In this document: positions 9,824 to 17,696 of the stretch, piece by piece
Numbering within the stretch: the stretch's first letter is position 1
Layout of the letters: every line of letters starts with the position of its first letter
NCBI GenBank assembly: GCA_040766135.1
Contig: JAXGRA010000009.1
Coordinates: 48,544 to 112,543 of the forward strand
Length of the DNA: 64,000 bases
Direction: 5' to 3'
Source: JAGVSV01 sp040766135
GTDB lineage: Bacteria > Bacillota > Clostridia > Christensenellales > Aristaeellaceae
Notes under the pieces: generated by a model
What the model was told of the DNA's origin: nothing
Seen by the model: only the letters and a program-made list of their open reading frames with translations
The model's database searches: none
Program-made: the position numbers and the translations under genes

Positions 9824-10729
9824 ATGGCTGGTGAAAAACGAAGTTGGTACTATCGGCTGAGTTTCCCCCGAAAGACAGCCCTGTGGGGGTTCATCTTCCT
9901 GCTGCCTTGGCTGCTGGGCTTCCTTCTGCTGTTCCTGGTGCCCATGGCGCAGACCTTCCAGTACAGCTTTAACAACCTGGAGATTGTGCCCACCGGCGGC
10001 ATCAAGCTGACGCCCGTTGGCTTTGAGAACTTCCGCCACGCATTGATGGTGGATCCCAACTTCAACCCGGCGCTGGTCAACACGCTGATTGAAGTGGTGT
10101 TGTACACGCCGATGATCATCATCTTCTCCCTGTTGTGCGCGATACTCCTCAACGGGAAGTTCCGGGGCCGCGCGGTGGCGCGCGCGATATTCTTCATCCC
10201 CATCATCATGGCCACCGGTCTGATGATGCAGCGGGTAACCAACCTGTCCGGCCAGATGCAGGCCGTCACCGAGGCCGAAGGCGGCATCTACGGCGCAGGG
10301 TTTATCGCGCAGCTGCTGTTCAACTTGGGCGTAGGCAACCAACTGGTGCAATACCTGCTGGACATGGTCAACCGCATCTTTGAGATTGTCTCGCTGTCCG
10401 GCATCCAGATCCTTATCTTCCTGGCAGCGCTGCAGGCCATCTCCCCCTCGTTGTACGAGGTGGCCAAAATCGAAGGCGCAACGGCCTATGAAACGTTCTG
10501 GAAAGTGACGGTGGTGATGGTATCCCCCATGATATTAACGTGCACCATCTACACCATGAGTGACCTGTTTGCACGCAGCGACATCATGACCCTGGTGTAC
10601 GACCTGGCCTTCCGCCAGTCCCGCTATGGCTTGAGCGCCGCGATGAGCAGCATCTACCTGCTGCTGAGCGTGCTGACCATCGGCATTGCTGTGCTGATGC
10701 TGCGAAAGGTGGTATTCTATTATGACTGA
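9824..10729 (+). CDS. Carbohydrate ABC transporter permease, second pair, MalF type
   Basis: 301 residues. The start is fixed by GGAGGTGA ending six bases before the ATG; the upstream in-frame extension lies inside the previous gene. There are about six hydrophobic helices, and the EAA loop EVAKIEGATAYETFWKVTVV lies near residue 210. The gene overlaps the next permease by eight bases. It is the first half of a second permease pair in the operon, possibly served by the truncated binding protein at the window start. Confidence 0.88.
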   Translation: MAGEKRSWYYRLSFPRKTALWGFIFLLPWLLGFLLLFLVPMAQTFQYSFNNLEIVPTGGIKLTPVGFENFRHALMVDPNFNPALVNTLIEVVLYTPMIIIFSLLCAILLNGKFRGRAVARAIFFIPIIMATGLMMQRVTNLSGQMQAVTEAEGGIYGAGFIAQLLFNLGVGNQLVQYLLDMVNRIFEIVSLSGIQILIFLAALQAISPSLYEVAKIEGATAYETFWKVTVVMVSPMILTCTIYTMSDLFARSDIMTLVYDLAFRQSRYGLSAAMSSIYLLLSVLTIGIAVLMLRKVVFYYD

Positions 10730-11750
10730 ACGGACAGAGCGCCTCGTGCTTCCCAACGAAATCCTGCAGCGGCGCGAACGGCGCAAAATACGCGCTGCCA
10801 ATGCTGCGCGCAGCTTTGTGGTCAACGTGTTCCGCTATGCGCTGATCATCTGCCTGTCGTATCTGATCTTGGCGCCGATATTTATCAACATCTCCACGGC
10901 GTTTACCTACCCCAGGGATGTGGGCCTGTCCTCCTCCATCTGGATTCCCTCGCGCGTATCGACGGAGAACTGGCATGTATCCATGCTGGTGCTCAACTAC
11001 AAGACCGCGCTGCCCTACACCCTTGTGCAGACGGCGATCATTGCCATCCTGCAAACGCTGTGCGCCATGCTGGCGGCGTATTCCTTCGCCCGGCTGAGGT
11101 TCCCGGGGCGCGGGCTGCTGTTTGCCTGCGTGGTGTTCACCATCATCGTGCCGCCGCAGGTGTTCATGCTGCCGCAGTACGTCTACTTCCGCAACTTTGA
11201 CTTCTTCGGCATCATCAAGGCCATCACCGGCAAGCCGCTCAACCTGTTGGGCAACCCGCTGTCGCTGGTGCTGGTCAACGTCACCGGCGTGGGCCTGAAG
11301 GGCGGGCTATTCATCTACATCCTGCGTCAAACCTACCGTGGCCTGCCCAAGGCGCTGGAGGAGGCCGCCTATGTGGACGGCGCCGGCTTCATGCGCACCT
11401 TCTGGGGCATTGTGGTGCCCTCGTCCACCTCAGGGTTGCTGACCGTCATGGTGCTGTCCTTTGTGTGGAACTGGAACGACGCGTACTACATCCGCCTGTT
11501 TGACTCCGCCAACACCAACAACCTGATGCTGGCCTACACCCGGGCTGTAGGCTCGGTGGACGAAGCCATTGCGCGCATCGCCAGCCAGGTGCCTGCGCAC
11601 TATGCATTTTTACAGAAGAACCCCATGTACGAAGCAGCTATCGGCAAAACAGCCGCGCTGCTGGTCTTCCTGCCGCTGGTGTTCCTGTACATGATCATCC
11701 AGCGCCGCTTCGTGCAAGGCGTCGAGCGCAGCGGTATCGCAGGGGATTGA
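10722..11750 (+). CDS. Carbohydrate ABC transporter permease, second pair, MalG type
   Basis: 342 residues with six predicted helices after a basic N-terminal segment (LQRRERRKIRAANAARS). The EAA loop EEAAYVDGAGFMRTFWGIVVP lies near residue 212. It is the last gene of the operon: a perfect 13-bp terminator stem begins 27 bases past the stop. It should pair with the permease immediately upstream. No ATPase gene is present anywhere in the run. Confidence 0.88.
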   Translation: MTERTERLVLPNEILQRRERRKIRAANAARSFVVNVFRYALIICLSYLILAPIFINISTAFTYPRDVGLSSSIWIPSRVSTENWHVSMLVLNYKTALPYTLVQTAIIAILQTLCAMLAAYSFARLRFPGRGLLFACVVFTIIVPPQVFMLPQYVYFRNFDFFGIIKAITGKPLNLLGNPLSLVLVNVTGVGLKGGLFIYILRQTYRGLPKALEEAAYVDGAGFMRTFWGIVVPSSTSGLLTVMVLSFVWNWNDAYYIRLFDSANTNNLMLAYTRAVGSVDEAIARIASQVPAHYAFLQKNPMYEAAIGKTAALLVFLPLVFLYMIIQRRFVQGVERSGIAGD

Positions 11751-11777
11751 TTGCCAGAACAATTACAAACGTGTTGG

Positions 11778-11815
11778 CCCGGGGCAAAGCATACGCTTTG
11801 CCCCGGGTGGGTTTT
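11778..11815 (+). terminator. Strong intrinsic terminator closing the first operon
   Basis: Perfect 13-bp stem CCCGGGGCAAAGC (11778-11790) with its complement at 11795-11807, a loop of ATAC, then GTTTT. It marks the boundary between the GC-rich operon and the AT-rich remnant that follows. Confidence 0.92.
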
Positions 11816-11965
11816 GGTGAAGTTTGTGGAAAAACGATGCTTTAAGTACGTATCATTAGTCTATGAAAGGAATTGTAGTTATATCGGACTTTAATACCAG
11901 AGCTTATTTACGCTATAATGGAGCTTGTTGATGATATTGCAAAGCAGAAAAAGTGTATGCGTGAA

Positions 11966-12772
11966 ACAATATTGATCTTCAACTATAGTTTGTCTTGCTA
12001 TCGCTCAATGTCTCAAATCGCAAGGATGCTAACAGAAAATTGGGATCGCATGTAATGCCGCATATGAAATCAAACAAATAGAACAGAAAATAACCAGCCT
12101 GTCATGCTGACTTCTTTTGAAAGGCGAGCAATCAACAATATTGAGAAAGCAAAAGCGGATGTTGGGGGAAATTGGCCTGTTTGAGAATTGATAACTGGTA
12201 ACCGAGGTTTCTTCTTTATGACTTATTGGCACATGGGTTAGCAATTTTGGCGATTCTGGAAGTGTTCTATTGTGGGAGATGTATCGAAAAACGCAATCTT
12301 AATACAATGCAAGGGAACATCCGATGCAATATTTTAATTGAAAAAGGATGAAAGCACCGGTTTCTTGTGTAATAGATAGAATATCATCTGCAACCATTGC
12401 ATGGGGTAGCAATCTTGAAATATCAGATATAAAAGTCGTGGCTGGCTTATGGATATTTTATGCATTAACCGCATTTCAGAAAGTGTCATAGTCTATTCTA
12501 ATTTGAGATGAATTGCAATTTATTTGATCCGCTAACTGAGGAATCATATTAGCGAAGATAAATAATGGACAACAATTAGCAATTTTTACAGTAAGGATTA
12601 CTAGGTTCATGGAATAACGGAGAGGAAAATAATGGATGGATTTTGGAACATGAAAAAATATCTATGGAACGGTTCGTTAAAGAACTTTGAAATAATGGAC
12701 AGGAGGGTTAGGAGAATGCTCGGCAAAGTTGTAAAAGCGATTTGGTTTGGACATTACGAATACCGGTTGTAG
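11966..12772 (+). pseudogene. Decayed DpnI/Dam-replacing-type restriction endonuclease
   Basis: No intact frame remains, but fragments in the order of the DpnI/DRP family can be read. These are YRSMSQIARMLTENW (11999-12043), ENNQPV followed after a 2-base slip by ADFF (12086-12117), ELITGN..GFFFMTY (to 12226), SRGWLMDILCINRIS (from 12434), and a C-terminal end LGKVVKAIWFGHYEYRL stopping at 12772. From memory the family reads SQIARVLTExW, ENNRPVADFFC, FFFLxY, SRGW(x)xDI and a final winged helix ending GRGxYRL. Stops and frameshifts separate the blocks and some segments are missing. Intact members cut GATC only when the adenine is methylated. The AT-rich composition suggests foreign origin. The identification rests on remembered motifs, not a search. 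Confidence 0.62.
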
Positions 12773-12804
12773 GTAAGGGGGGTCATACATTTTGAGAAAA
12801 TTAG

Positions 12805-12843
12805 AAACCGGATTGTTGATTTATAATAAAATCCGGTTTTTGA
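12805..12843 (+). terminator. Intrinsic terminator behind the restriction-gene remnant
   Basis: AAACCGGAT (12805-12813) pairs with ATCCGGTTT (12831-12839) across a 17-base AT-rich loop and runs into TTT. It lies 33 bases past the reconstructed pseudogene stop, which supports the reading that a complete gene once ended here. Confidence 0.65.
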
Positions 12844-12885
12844 TAGTTATACTAGTGTTTATTTGCTATTAACGCTTAGTAGTTG

Positions 12886-13725
12886 TTACTTCTTAAAAAA
12901 CGCCACTGCCACAGCACCAGGCCCTGCGTGGGTGCCGATGACGGAGCCAAGGGTGGCGTAGCGCACTTCGTTCAGATCATTCTCCCACAAAGGCCTGCTG
13001 TCCTCAATGTATTTCAGCAAAAGCGCATTGGACAGGCCGCTGTAGCCCAGCAGCACGGGCTTGGTAAAATCAATGCCGCCGGCTTTTTCAATTTCCTGTA
13101 CCAGCAGGTTGTTGCCGCGCTTGGAGCCCATCGCTTTGCCAAGGACGTTGATTTTACCGGCAATGACCGAAAGCACGGGCTTGATGTTGAGAATGGTGCC
13201 CGCAAACGCGGCGGTCTTTGACAGGCGTCCGCCCTTTTGGAGGTATTCCAAGGTGTCAACCAGCGCAACGATGACGATTTTCTTTTTGGCTTCCTCAATT
13301 TTTGCCACAACGGTTTGAGCGTCCATGCCCTGGTCGATGTAGGTGAAGGCCAGTTCGGTCAAAATGCCGGTGCCCACGGCCGCTGTTTCGCTATCGATCA
13401 CATATACGTTTTCATAGTCCTGCGCTGCAAGGGTGGCGCTTTGGTAGGTGCCGGACAGCTTGGAGGCTAAGGTGATCACAATGCAGGCTTCGTCGGCTTC
13501 CTTGGCCTGCTGGAACTGCTTGGCAAAGCCCGCCGGCGTGGCCTGGCTGGTGGTGGGCAGCACGTCGGTTTCGACCAGCTTTTGATAAAAGGTGTTATGG
13601 TCGATGGTCACGCCGTCGATATATTCCTCCTCGCCAAAGCGCACGGTGAGGGGAACAACCTGCACCCGCTGTTTATGCTCCGGCATCAGGTCTGTGGTGG
13701 AGTCTACGATCATTCTGATTTTCAT
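12886..13725 (-). CDS. DegV family fatty-acid-binding protein
   Basis: 279 residues, the usual DegV length. The N-terminal domain opens IRMIVDSTTDLMPE and continues with PLTVRFGEEEYIDG and the ligand-site motif LPTTSQATPAGF; SKLSGTYQSA follows. The C-terminal domain holds LEYLQKGGRLSKTAAFAG and the late GPGAVAVAFFKK. DegV proteins hold a single fatty-acid chain and can deliver it to fatty-acid kinase. It is the last gene of a minus-strand run with the amide hydrolase upstream (33-base gap), so a role in handling released acyl chains is a reasonable inference. Confidence 0.93.
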   Translation of the reverse strand: MKIRMIVDSTTDLMPEHKQRVQVVPLTVRFGEEEYIDGVTIDHNTFYQKLVETDVLPTTSQATPAGFAKQFQQAKEADEACIVITLASKLSGTYQSATLAAQDYENVYVIDSETAAVGTGILTELAFTYIDQGMDAQTVVAKIEEAKKKIVIVALVDTLEYLQKGGRLSKTAAFAGTILNIKPVLSVIAGKINVLGKAMGSKRGNNLLVQEIEKAGGIDFTKPVLLGYSGLSNALLLKYIEDSRPLWENDLNEVRYATLGSVIGTHAGPGAVAVAFFKK

Positions 13726-13758
13726 GGCTGTTTCTCCTTCTTGTTGGATGTTATATGC

Positions 13759-14982
13759 TTAATAATGAAAGCCGAACGTAAAGATCGCCTCGGGATCCGC
13801 ATAGTTTTCATTGGGCACCCACATCACGGTTTTGTCCGTCAGGTTATAGATGGCGCTGTGGACGGTGCAGCCGTTGTCGTCATCGTTGTCCCATCCGCGC
13901 CGGCCCACGGCCTGGAGGATGTCCATGGCGGCCTGCTCGTCCTGCACGATGCCGTCCGTTTTGTTCAGCTCCTCATAGATGCGCAGGTACCGGTCATAGC
14001 CCTTTTTATCCTCCGCGGGCGAATCGTCATAATAGCCGGGCTGGATGATAAAGTTGGTAATCACCTGATAGTCGGTGGCCGCTTCCATGGGGCCGATGTG
14101 CTCGTCTGCATCGTTGTAGGTGACCTTCAGTTCGCGCTTGCTGCCGTCATTGTCGGTGGCGTCCGTGCCGGCCACCCATTCCAGGATGACGCTTTTGCCG
14201 CTGGCATCGGCCACCATGTAGTGATAAGAGGTCTTGGCCGAATCGTGCATGTCATACGCCGAAGCGATGTCCACGGCCTCCTCCACGCTGCCTGCATAGT
14301 CAAGGATCAGGCGCAGCAGGGTGGTGGATGTAAAGTCCGGCTTGTCGGTGTTCTGGTCGGTGGCCACGGTCGTTTCGCCGCCCTGATAGGTCATAAATAT
14401 GCCGCAGCTGACGCCCGCATCATTGATGCCGTCCAGCGGGGCATAGGTGGCGGTAAGGCAGGTGATTTTGTCTTTCAAGCCCTGCACGTTTTTGTTGACA
14501 TCAATGCCCAAAAACTGCAAGTCCACGCTGGAAATGGAAGCATGGCGGCCCGCGTTCGCCTCGGTAAAAACGATGCAGGTATTGGTCTTTGAAAAGTCAT
14601 AGTTGCGCGCAAAAAGCGCATCGCCGTCTTTGGTCGTTGCCGTAAAGGCGGAGCAGCCGATTTCAGGATCGCTGATGTCAATTTCAATCAATCCCTTGGT
14701 GATGTTCTTGGTCACAAAACGGATCAGCTCCGTATCGTTTTTGACGCCGCCCTGCTTGACAAAATCATCCAGGTAAAAGCCGCCCTTTACGTGCATGGTA
14801 TAGACGGCGCCGTCCAGGTGGGCATCGTTGCGATCCCGGATCATTTTCAAGCTGGCCACGGTGGCGATTTCATCCTGCCACAAAAAGAATACAGCGGCCA
14901 AAAGAATCAAAACGACGGCCAGAAGAACGGCCATTATCTTTCTAAAAATTCTTTTTCCCTTCATCCTGTGCGTTTTTCTCAT
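13759..14982 (-). CDS. Ntn-type linear amide C-N hydrolase (choloylglycine hydrolase/acyltransferase-like), membrane-anchored
   Basis: 407 residues with AAAAGGAGG ahead of the ATG. A basic start and one hydrophobic helix (about residues 16-34, KIMAVLLAVVLILLAAVFFLW) act as signal or anchor. The candidate nucleophile cysteine is in IGCSAFTA near residue 108, followed by GDALFARNYDF, the pattern of the C45/choloylglycine hydrolase superfamily. INDAGVSCGIF and YHYMVADASGKSVILEW also fit. Here the Cys follows a long N-terminal region, so the enzyme would need processing or act as an unprocessed relative. The substrate could be an N-acyl amino acid, a penicillin-type amide or a conjugated bile acid; none is proven. 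Confidence 0.75.
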   Translation of the reverse strand: MRKTHRMKGKRIFRKIMAVLLAVVLILLAAVFFLWQDEIATVASLKMIRDRNDAHLDGAVYTMHVKGGFYLDDFVKQGGVKNDTELIRFVTKNITKGLIEIDISDPEIGCSAFTATTKDGDALFARNYDFSKTNTCIVFTEANAGRHASISSVDLQFLGIDVNKNVQGLKDKITCLTATYAPLDGINDAGVSCGIFMTYQGGETTVATDQNTDKPDFTSTTLLRLILDYAGSVEEAVDIASAYDMHDSAKTSYHYMVADASGKSVILEWVAGTDATDNDGSKRELKVTYNDADEHIGPMEAATDYQVITNFIIQPGYYDDSPAEDKKGYDRYLRIYEELNKTDGIVQDEQAAMDILQAVGRRGWDNDDDNGCTVHSAIYNLTDKTVMWVPNENYADPEAIFTFGFHY

Positions 14983-14996
14983 GGTTCATCCTCCTT

Positions 14997-16388
14997 TTAT
15001 TTCAAAAAAATATGCAGCAGCTTTTCAAAAAGCTTGCTTTTATAGGGTTGATACCTTATGGGCAAGTCCAGCCACGTCTTTTTATCCACAATGGATTTAT
15101 AGTGGGAGAAGGCGTCAAAGCCGTCTTTGCCGTGGTAGGAGCCCATGCCGCTCTCGCCCACGCCGCCAAAGCCCATTTCGCTGGTGGCCAGGTGGATAAC
15201 TACATCGTTGATGCAGCCGCCGCCGTAGTGCAATTCGGTGGTCACGCGCCGGATGCGCTCCTTGTTGCTGGAAAACAAATACAGCGCAAGGGGTTTTTCT
15301 TTATCCTTTAAATCGTCCACCATCGCATCAAAATCATCAAACGTTAAAATGGGCATGATGGGCCCGAAGATTTCCTCGCCCATGACCGCATCGTCGTGCG
15401 TGACATTGTCCATTACGGTGGGGGCGATTTGGTGGGTGGCCTCGTTCACCTCCCCGCCCGCGACCACCTTGCTTTTGTCCATCAGCCCGCACAGGCGGGT
15501 AAAATGCCTTTCGTTGATGATCCTGCCGTAATCCTTGCTGTCAAGCGGGTTTTTGCCGTATTGCTTTTCAATCTGCTTTTTCACCTCGGCCACAAATGCG
15601 TCCTTGATGGAGGCTTCGCACAGGATATAGTCCGGCGCAACGCAGGTTTGGCCGCAGTTTAAATACTTGCCAAACACAATCCTCCGGGCGGCCAGCTGGA
15701 TGTTGGCGCTGGCATCCACGATGCAGGGGCTTTTGCCGCCCAGCTCCAACACAACGGGGGTCAGATGCTCCGCCGCACGGCGCAGCACCTCTTTGCCCAC
15801 AGCCTGGCTGCCCGTAAAGAAGATGAAATCAAACTTCTGATCCAGCAGCGCCGTGTTTTCCGCCCGCCCGCCCGTTACAACGGTCACATATTCCGGCTCA
15901 AAGCATTCAGAAATGATCTTTTGCACCACCGCGCTGGTGGCCGGGGAATAGGCGCTGGGCTTGATGATCGCGGTGTTGCCGGCCGCGATGGCGTTGGTCA
16001 GCGGGTCTATCGTCAGCAAAAACGGGTAGTTCCACGGGCTCATGATCAGCGTGTTGCCATAGGGCACGGCCTGCTGATAGCTGTGGGAGGGGAACTGCGC
16101 CAGCGGCGTGTACACGGTTTTTCTTCTGGCAAAGCGTTTGGTATGCCGCAGCATGTAGGATATCTCCGTCAACACCAGCCCCGTTTCGCACATAAAGCTT
16201 TCATAAGGGCTTTTGCCCAGATCCTTTTGCAGCGCGTCGTGGATTTCGTTTTCATATTTTTTGACGGCTGCATACAGCTTTTTCAGCTGCGCTAAGCGAA
16301 AGTCAACCGGAATCGTTGCGCCGGTTTTGAAATATTGCCGCTGCCTTTCCAGCAGTGTTTTGATGCCCTGGGTTTTCATTTGTTTCAT
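14997..16388 (-). CDS. NAD(P)-dependent aldehyde dehydrogenase
   Basis: 463 residues, the class-3-like length. Visible motifs are MSPWNYPFLLTIDPL, the nucleotide-site FFTGSQAVGKEV, the general-base glutamate in VVLELGGKSP and the catalytic cysteine in NCGQTCVAPDY. The C-terminal GMGSYHGKDGFDAFSHYKS and a final amphipathic segment KLFEKLLHIFLK resemble the membrane-associating tails of fatty aldehyde dehydrogenases. It oxidises an aldehyde to a carboxylic acid. The start overlaps the MarR stop (ATGA), and the amide hydrolase begins 14 bases after its stop, so a MarR-controlled operon handling acyl amides or fatty aldehydes is inferred. Confidence 0.93.
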   Translation of the reverse strand: MKQMKTQGIKTLLERQRQYFKTGATIPVDFRLAQLKKLYAAVKKYENEIHDALQKDLGKSPYESFMCETGLVLTEISYMLRHTKRFARRKTVYTPLAQFPSHSYQQAVPYGNTLIMSPWNYPFLLTIDPLTNAIAAGNTAIIKPSAYSPATSAVVQKIISECFEPEYVTVVTGGRAENTALLDQKFDFIFFTGSQAVGKEVLRRAAEHLTPVVLELGGKSPCIVDASANIQLAARRIVFGKYLNCGQTCVAPDYILCEASIKDAFVAEVKKQIEKQYGKNPLDSKDYGRIINERHFTRLCGLMDKSKVVAGGEVNEATHQIAPTVMDNVTHDDAVMGEEIFGPIMPILTFDDFDAMVDDLKDKEKPLALYLFSSNKERIRRVTTELHYGGGCINDVVIHLATSEMGFGGVGESGMGSYHGKDGFDAFSHYKSIVDKKTWLDLPIRYQPYKSKLFEKLLHIFLK

Positions 16389-16837
16389 TCCTGCCGTCCT
16401 AAATTGTTGGCGATGGTGTCCAAACTGTCGCTGATGATAGACAGGTTGCGATAGAAGGCAACGCGCTCCTCCGGCGTCAGGCCGGTGCCCACTTCATCCA
16501 GAACCTGGCTAATTTTTTCCATGATTTCCTTGCCAACCTTCCGGCCCTTATCCGTCAAAGAAAAGGGGCTTTTGTAGCGCTTGGCGTGCTGCGAATTGCA
16601 CACCACCAAACCATTCTTTTCCAGATAATCAAGCGAGCGCGAGATGGCCGCCTTATCCTCTTCGCAGCGCTCGCACAAATCGGTCGCGGTCAGGCCATCG
16701 GTGATGTAAAGATAGTACAGGCAGGAAACATGCGTGCTTTTCAGGTGAAAGGCAGCAATTTCCTGGTTTTTAATCTTACGGATATTGCGGCCGATCCGGT
16801 TGATAAGCACCGTAAACGTTTCAAAACGCTCCTGCAT
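16385..16837 (-). CDS. MarR family transcriptional regulator
   Basis: 150 residues with a helical dimerisation N-terminus and a winged helix-turn-helix over about residues 35-105, including GLTATDLCERCEEDKAAISRSLDYLEKNGLV followed by the wing SLTDKGRKVG (quoted in parts, with the longest piece split here as GLTATDLCERC, EEDKAAISRS and LDYLEKNGLV). It overlaps the aldehyde dehydrogenase start by 4 bases and heads the operon. A perfect dyad at 16856-16871 lies at the predicted transcription start, so autorepression relieved by a small ligand is likely. Confidence 0.93.
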   Translation of the reverse strand: MQERFETFTVLINRIGRNIRKIKNQEIAAFHLKSTHVSCLYYLYITDGLTATDLCERCEEDKAAISRSLDYLEKNGLVVCNSQHAKRYKSPFSLTDKGRKVGKEIMEKISQVLDEVGTGLTPEERVAFYRNLSIISDSLDTIANNLGRQE

Positions 16838-16855
16838 GGCTTCCTCCCTTAGACT

Positions 16856-16871
16856 TGTTGATAAATCAACA
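16856..16871. promoter_or_regulatory. MarR-like operator dyad
   Basis: TGTTGATAAATCAACA is a perfect 16-bp palindrome (arms TGTTGAT/ATCAACA). It lies 19 bases ahead of the marR start and covers the expected transcription start of the minus-strand promoter, the classical position of a MarR autoregulatory site. Confidence 0.72.
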
Positions 16872-16876
16872 GGCGG

Positions 16877-16905
16877 ATTGTACCATGAGATGATTAATAA
16901 AGCAA
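16877..16905 (-). promoter_or_regulatory. Promoter of the marR operon
   Basis: On the minus strand, TTGCTT (16905-16900) and TACAAT (16882-16877) are separated by 17 bases. The start point would fall near 16870, inside the dyad at 16856-16871. Confidence 0.62.
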
Positions 16906-16917
16906 AACCAAAAATGT

Positions 16918-16925
16918 GATATAAT
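16918..16925 (+). promoter_or_regulatory. Extended -10 promoter for the hemolysin III gene
   Basis: A consensus TATAAT (16920-16925) is preceded by TGA, giving an extended -10 element; no good -35 is visible. It is 25 bases ahead of the plus-strand ATG at 16951, so the leader is short. Confidence 0.55.
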
Positions 16926-16950
16926 CAAAATAAGAATAGGGGGTGAATGC

Positions 16951-17604
16951 ATGAAAGAAAAACTGTTAAGCGCAAAGGACAGGATTATTCTTGAAATCTG
17001 GAACGCCATCACCCATGGGGCCGGCGTGGTGCTGGGCGTGGTGTTTTTGGTGATGCTCATTTTGCGCAGCGTCCATGAAAAGAACCGCACGGCCCTTGTG
17101 GCCTATTGCATCTATGGCGCGTGCTTTATCCTGATGTTTTTGATGTCCACCCTCTATCATGCCATTCAGCACAAAAAGGCCAAATCCGTTTTGCGGATAT
17201 TTGATCATATCTCTATTTATTTCTTTATCGCAGGCAGCTTTACCCCGCCCATCCTGCTATTGACGAGTGGATGGCAAAGGGTTGTTTTCCTGATTGTGAT
17301 GTGGGCGTTGGCCGTGCTGGGCACCATCTACAAGGTGGCCATCAAAAGCAAGATGGACAAGTACAAAGGGCTTTCAACCGTCCTGTACATCGGCATGGGC
17401 TGGATGGCGATATTTTTGATCAAGCCGGTCATCTACCATCGGTACTGGCAGTTTGGCGTGCTGATGCTATTGGGCGGCCTGCTGTATACGTTCGGGACGC
17501 TGTTTTATAAGTCCAAAAAACTGAAATACAACCATGTGATCTGGCACCTGTTTGTTTTATCGGCTGCGGTGGTGCATTTTAACGCTTTTTGTAAGTATCT
17601 GTAA
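16951..17604 (+). CDS. Hemolysin III family membrane protein (TrhA/YqfA-like)
   Basis: 217 residues with about seven membrane helices. Family landmarks are NAITHGAGVVLGV near the start, LYHAIQHKKAKSVLRIFDH in the middle and a late HLFVLSAAVVHFNAF; the conserved His and Asp residues likely form the PAQR-type metal site. GGGGGTGA lies six bases before the ATG. Members are linked to membrane lipid homeostasis rather than proven lysis. It is divergent from the marR operon and shares its control region. Confidence 0.92.
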   Translation: MKEKLLSAKDRIILEIWNAITHGAGVVLGVVFLVMLILRSVHEKNRTALVAYCIYGACFILMFLMSTLYHAIQHKKAKSVLRIFDHISIYFFIAGSFTPPILLLTSGWQRVVFLIVMWALAVLGTIYKVAIKSKMDKYKGLSTVLYIGMGWMAIFLIKPVIYHRYWQFGVLMLLGGLLYTFGTLFYKSKKLKYNHVIWHLFVLSAAVVHFNAFCKYL

Positions 17605-17696
17605 TTAAAAAAGCACACGCAGCAACGACCTTATGGCATACACCAGCGGCTGAATCAGCGGCTGGGATTTGATAATGACATGGAGGCAGTGCAAGT

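Noticed and set aside
12029..12244. 71-codon open frame on the minus strand in the AT-rich remnant
   Set aside because: No ribosome site and no family-like sequence; the plus strand shows ordered restriction-gene fragments here.
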